Origin: Phytophthora sp. 'mugwort'
Taxonomy: Eukaryota; Oomycota; Peronosporomycetes; Peronosporales; Peronosporaceae
Assembly (NCBI GenBank): GCA_033558025.1
Contig: JAUCEF010000006.1
Coordinates: 2,108,001-2,172,000, forward strand
Direction of reading: 5' to 3'
Length of the DNA: 64,000 bases
The notes beneath the pieces were generated by a model. It did no database searches. It was not told where the DNA came from and saw only the letters and a list, made by a program, of their open reading frames with translations. Position numbers and translations under genes: made by a program. Of this stretch, positions 62,746 through 64,000 are shown piece by piece; the first letter of the stretch is position 1; each line of letters starts with the position of its first letter.

Positions 62746-63157
62746 GAATGAAATATTGTACTGCATATAAGTACTTAATTATTATACGTACTTCGAAGTA
62801 ATACTTTTTATTACGCGTAAAAAAGGAATAACTTATGTACTTGATCAATATAAAAAATGATGTCAAAGTAAATCCTCTTTTGCATTTACGTGCTGCTGTT
62901 GCATTTCTAGATATCACGAATTTATTGGTTGTGAAGACCTCGTCATAGTGAGCTAGCTAGTAACCAAAGAGTTGGCACATTACGTCTCCAAGCTTAATTT
63001 CCAATAACGACGACAAGAAATAGCCCTTTCAGCACGCGCCAAGTCTGCAGCTACTTCTTCAAATAGCGATGAGAGTGGGAAGAGCTTTTTTGTTGTGTGT
63101 TTTGTGCGTGTGATGGATAAGCTTGGTATGTATCTTGCATTTAATCAGGGGAGGAAC
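62746..63157. other. AT-rich spacer after duplication end
   Basis: Very AT-rich at 62750-62870 (runs such as TAATTATTATACG). No gene was seen. This may be where the duplicated block was joined. Confidence 0.35.
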
Positions 63158-64000
63158 GGTAAAGCGTTAGCTCGCAACACTGCCATACAGTACTATCTGC
63201 AAGTCAAGCTGTGGCTGCTCGACCAATTCCAAAGTACCGAGCATCCTTAGAAACTCGGTTGCTCAAAATGGAGAAGACACTAGAGAACTTCTGCTTGAAG
63301 CGGGATGGTTGTGGGTGTAGCTGAGCAATCCGTGAACGAAGTCTGATTTGAAAACAATGTTGATATATTTGTATATTTGCGCGTCCTCCGAAAGCGACTA
63401 TCAGGATGCTGCTCTGCTGTGTCTCCTCTAGTTCCTGCTTGGCCGCGCATCGGATCTGGCAATGGTCCACAAGCAGAACATGTATGTGGATGCAGGTGAC
63501 GTCTTCTTCCTGCGCTTTGTCCGAGTCAAGACGTCCGAGGAGCAGGGGTTATCTCTTCCAAGACGCTGACTTTGCCACGTGTCCCCTTCTCGCCATCGCT
63601 CTCGCCTTGATTGCGCAAGACGCACCGTGTCCCATGCTCCTCAGCAACCTCCCGGTGCAATCTGAATGCACCACCACTACTCTGTCAACCGACGTGTCGC
63701 TTGTGGAGCTTTTGAACGCACCCCCAAGTCGCCACTGGATTTGCTGCTTTTCCTCACCTCGTCGCGTCGACACCTCGCCCATCATGTATGCCCACGTGAA
63801 CCGGTACTCGATCGTGTAACCTGTCGCCGGGTTGGACGTCGCGCTGACATCGCACTCGTTACGACGAGGTGGCGCGCAACACGCAAAGGGGTGCGATGAG
63901 ATGGCAGCTCGCTGGATCTTCGATAGAGGCGCCTGGAGCATGAGCTCGACAAACAAAGGCTTCAATTATATCTTCAACCCCAGCAAGGAGGATCACAAGA
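63158..64000 (+). pseudogene. Crypton-type tyrosine recombinase, decayed, runs past window end
   Basis: The text GKALARNTAIQYYLQVKLWL and LDQF (about 63158-63235) is the N-terminal SAM-like region of oomycete Crypton recombinases. KMEKTLENFCLKRDG follows (about 63267-63309), then GRASDLAMVHKQNMYVDAGD, VFFLRFVRVKTSEEQGLSL (about 63440-63555), DADFATCPLLAIALALIAQ (about 63560-63620), and the catalytic LTSHSLRRGGAQHA block (His-x-x-Arg, about 63845-63885) with WIFDRGAWSMSSTNKGFNYI (about 63911-63970). Frameshifts near 63310-63400, 63560 and 63820 and a stop at 63817-63819 make it inactive. Cryptons integrate DNA by a tyrosine nucleophile, which would lie beyond the window. Confidence 0.75.

Noticed and set aside
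63549..63965. 138-codon minus frame
   Set aside because: It is antisense to the Crypton recombinase, whose H-x-x-R block reads on the plus strand.
1..64000. CRISPR array, rRNA genes or bacterial-type operons
   Set aside because: No regularly spaced repeats, no rRNA-like sequence. All intact genes are eukaryotic, with GT-AG introns in several.

Overview
The window looks like nuclear DNA of a plant-associated oomycete (Peronosporales: Phytophthora or a downy mildew). The evidence is a six-cysteine elicitin-type secreted protein with an oomycete-style initiator (GCTCATT...) about 40 bp upstream of its ATG, short GT-AG introns (about 50-110 nt) in compact genes, a secreted CBM9/DOMON-like protein, and typical oomycete transposon classes (Crypton tyrosine recombinase, PIF/Harbinger with a separate accessory ORF, FAR1-type MULE, hAT, pogo, LINE, Copia). 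No bacterial-type operons, CRISPR arrays, rRNA genes or intact tRNA genes were seen. Several genes were rebuilt by joining exons at GT/AG sites whose phases agree; those models are my inference.

Layout. From 0 to about 35 kb the window is gene-rich, with mostly intact genes: a TPR protein (partial), a twin CX9C protein, a damaged CEP104-like ciliary gene facing a large unknown protein, a PDK/BCKDK-type mitochondrial kinase, a beta-repeat plus ankyrin protein, a sphingomyelin-synthase-like enzyme, a PQBP1 homologue divergent from a CHY/RING (RCHY1/Pirh2-type) ubiquitin ligase, a TORTIFOLIA1-like microtubule protein, a sodium/solute symporter, and a divergent pair of secreted-protein genes (CBM9-like and elicitin-like). 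Only a broken Harbinger element and a weak mariner trace interrupt it. From about 35 to 64 kb the window is largely a transposon graveyard: MULE, pogo, LINE, a second pogo trace, a Ulp1-protease gene, hAT, a broken coiled-coil gene, another DDE_1 element, Copia and Crypton. All of these carry frameshifts or stops.

Two inverted segmental duplications stand out. One (about 1.1 kb arms at 13.0-14.15 and 22.98-24.14 kb) duplicates an unrecognised gene and encloses PQBP1, RCHY1 and the Harbinger element. The other (about 1.7 kb arms at 33.4-35.1 and 61.0-62.7 kb) duplicates the elicitin gene, its upstream region and the first part of the divergent CBM9 gene, and encloses almost the whole transposon block. 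The duplicated elicitin is intact but its initiator differs by one base.

The most unusual object is a clean piece of the mRNA 3'-end processing factor WDR33/Pfs2 (37.61-37.94 kb). It sits inside the MULE transposase frame in antisense orientation and forms a chimeric open frame with it. The broken CEP104-like gene and the broken coiled-coil gene raise the possibility of flagellar-gene decay, which can be tested against the species' biology.
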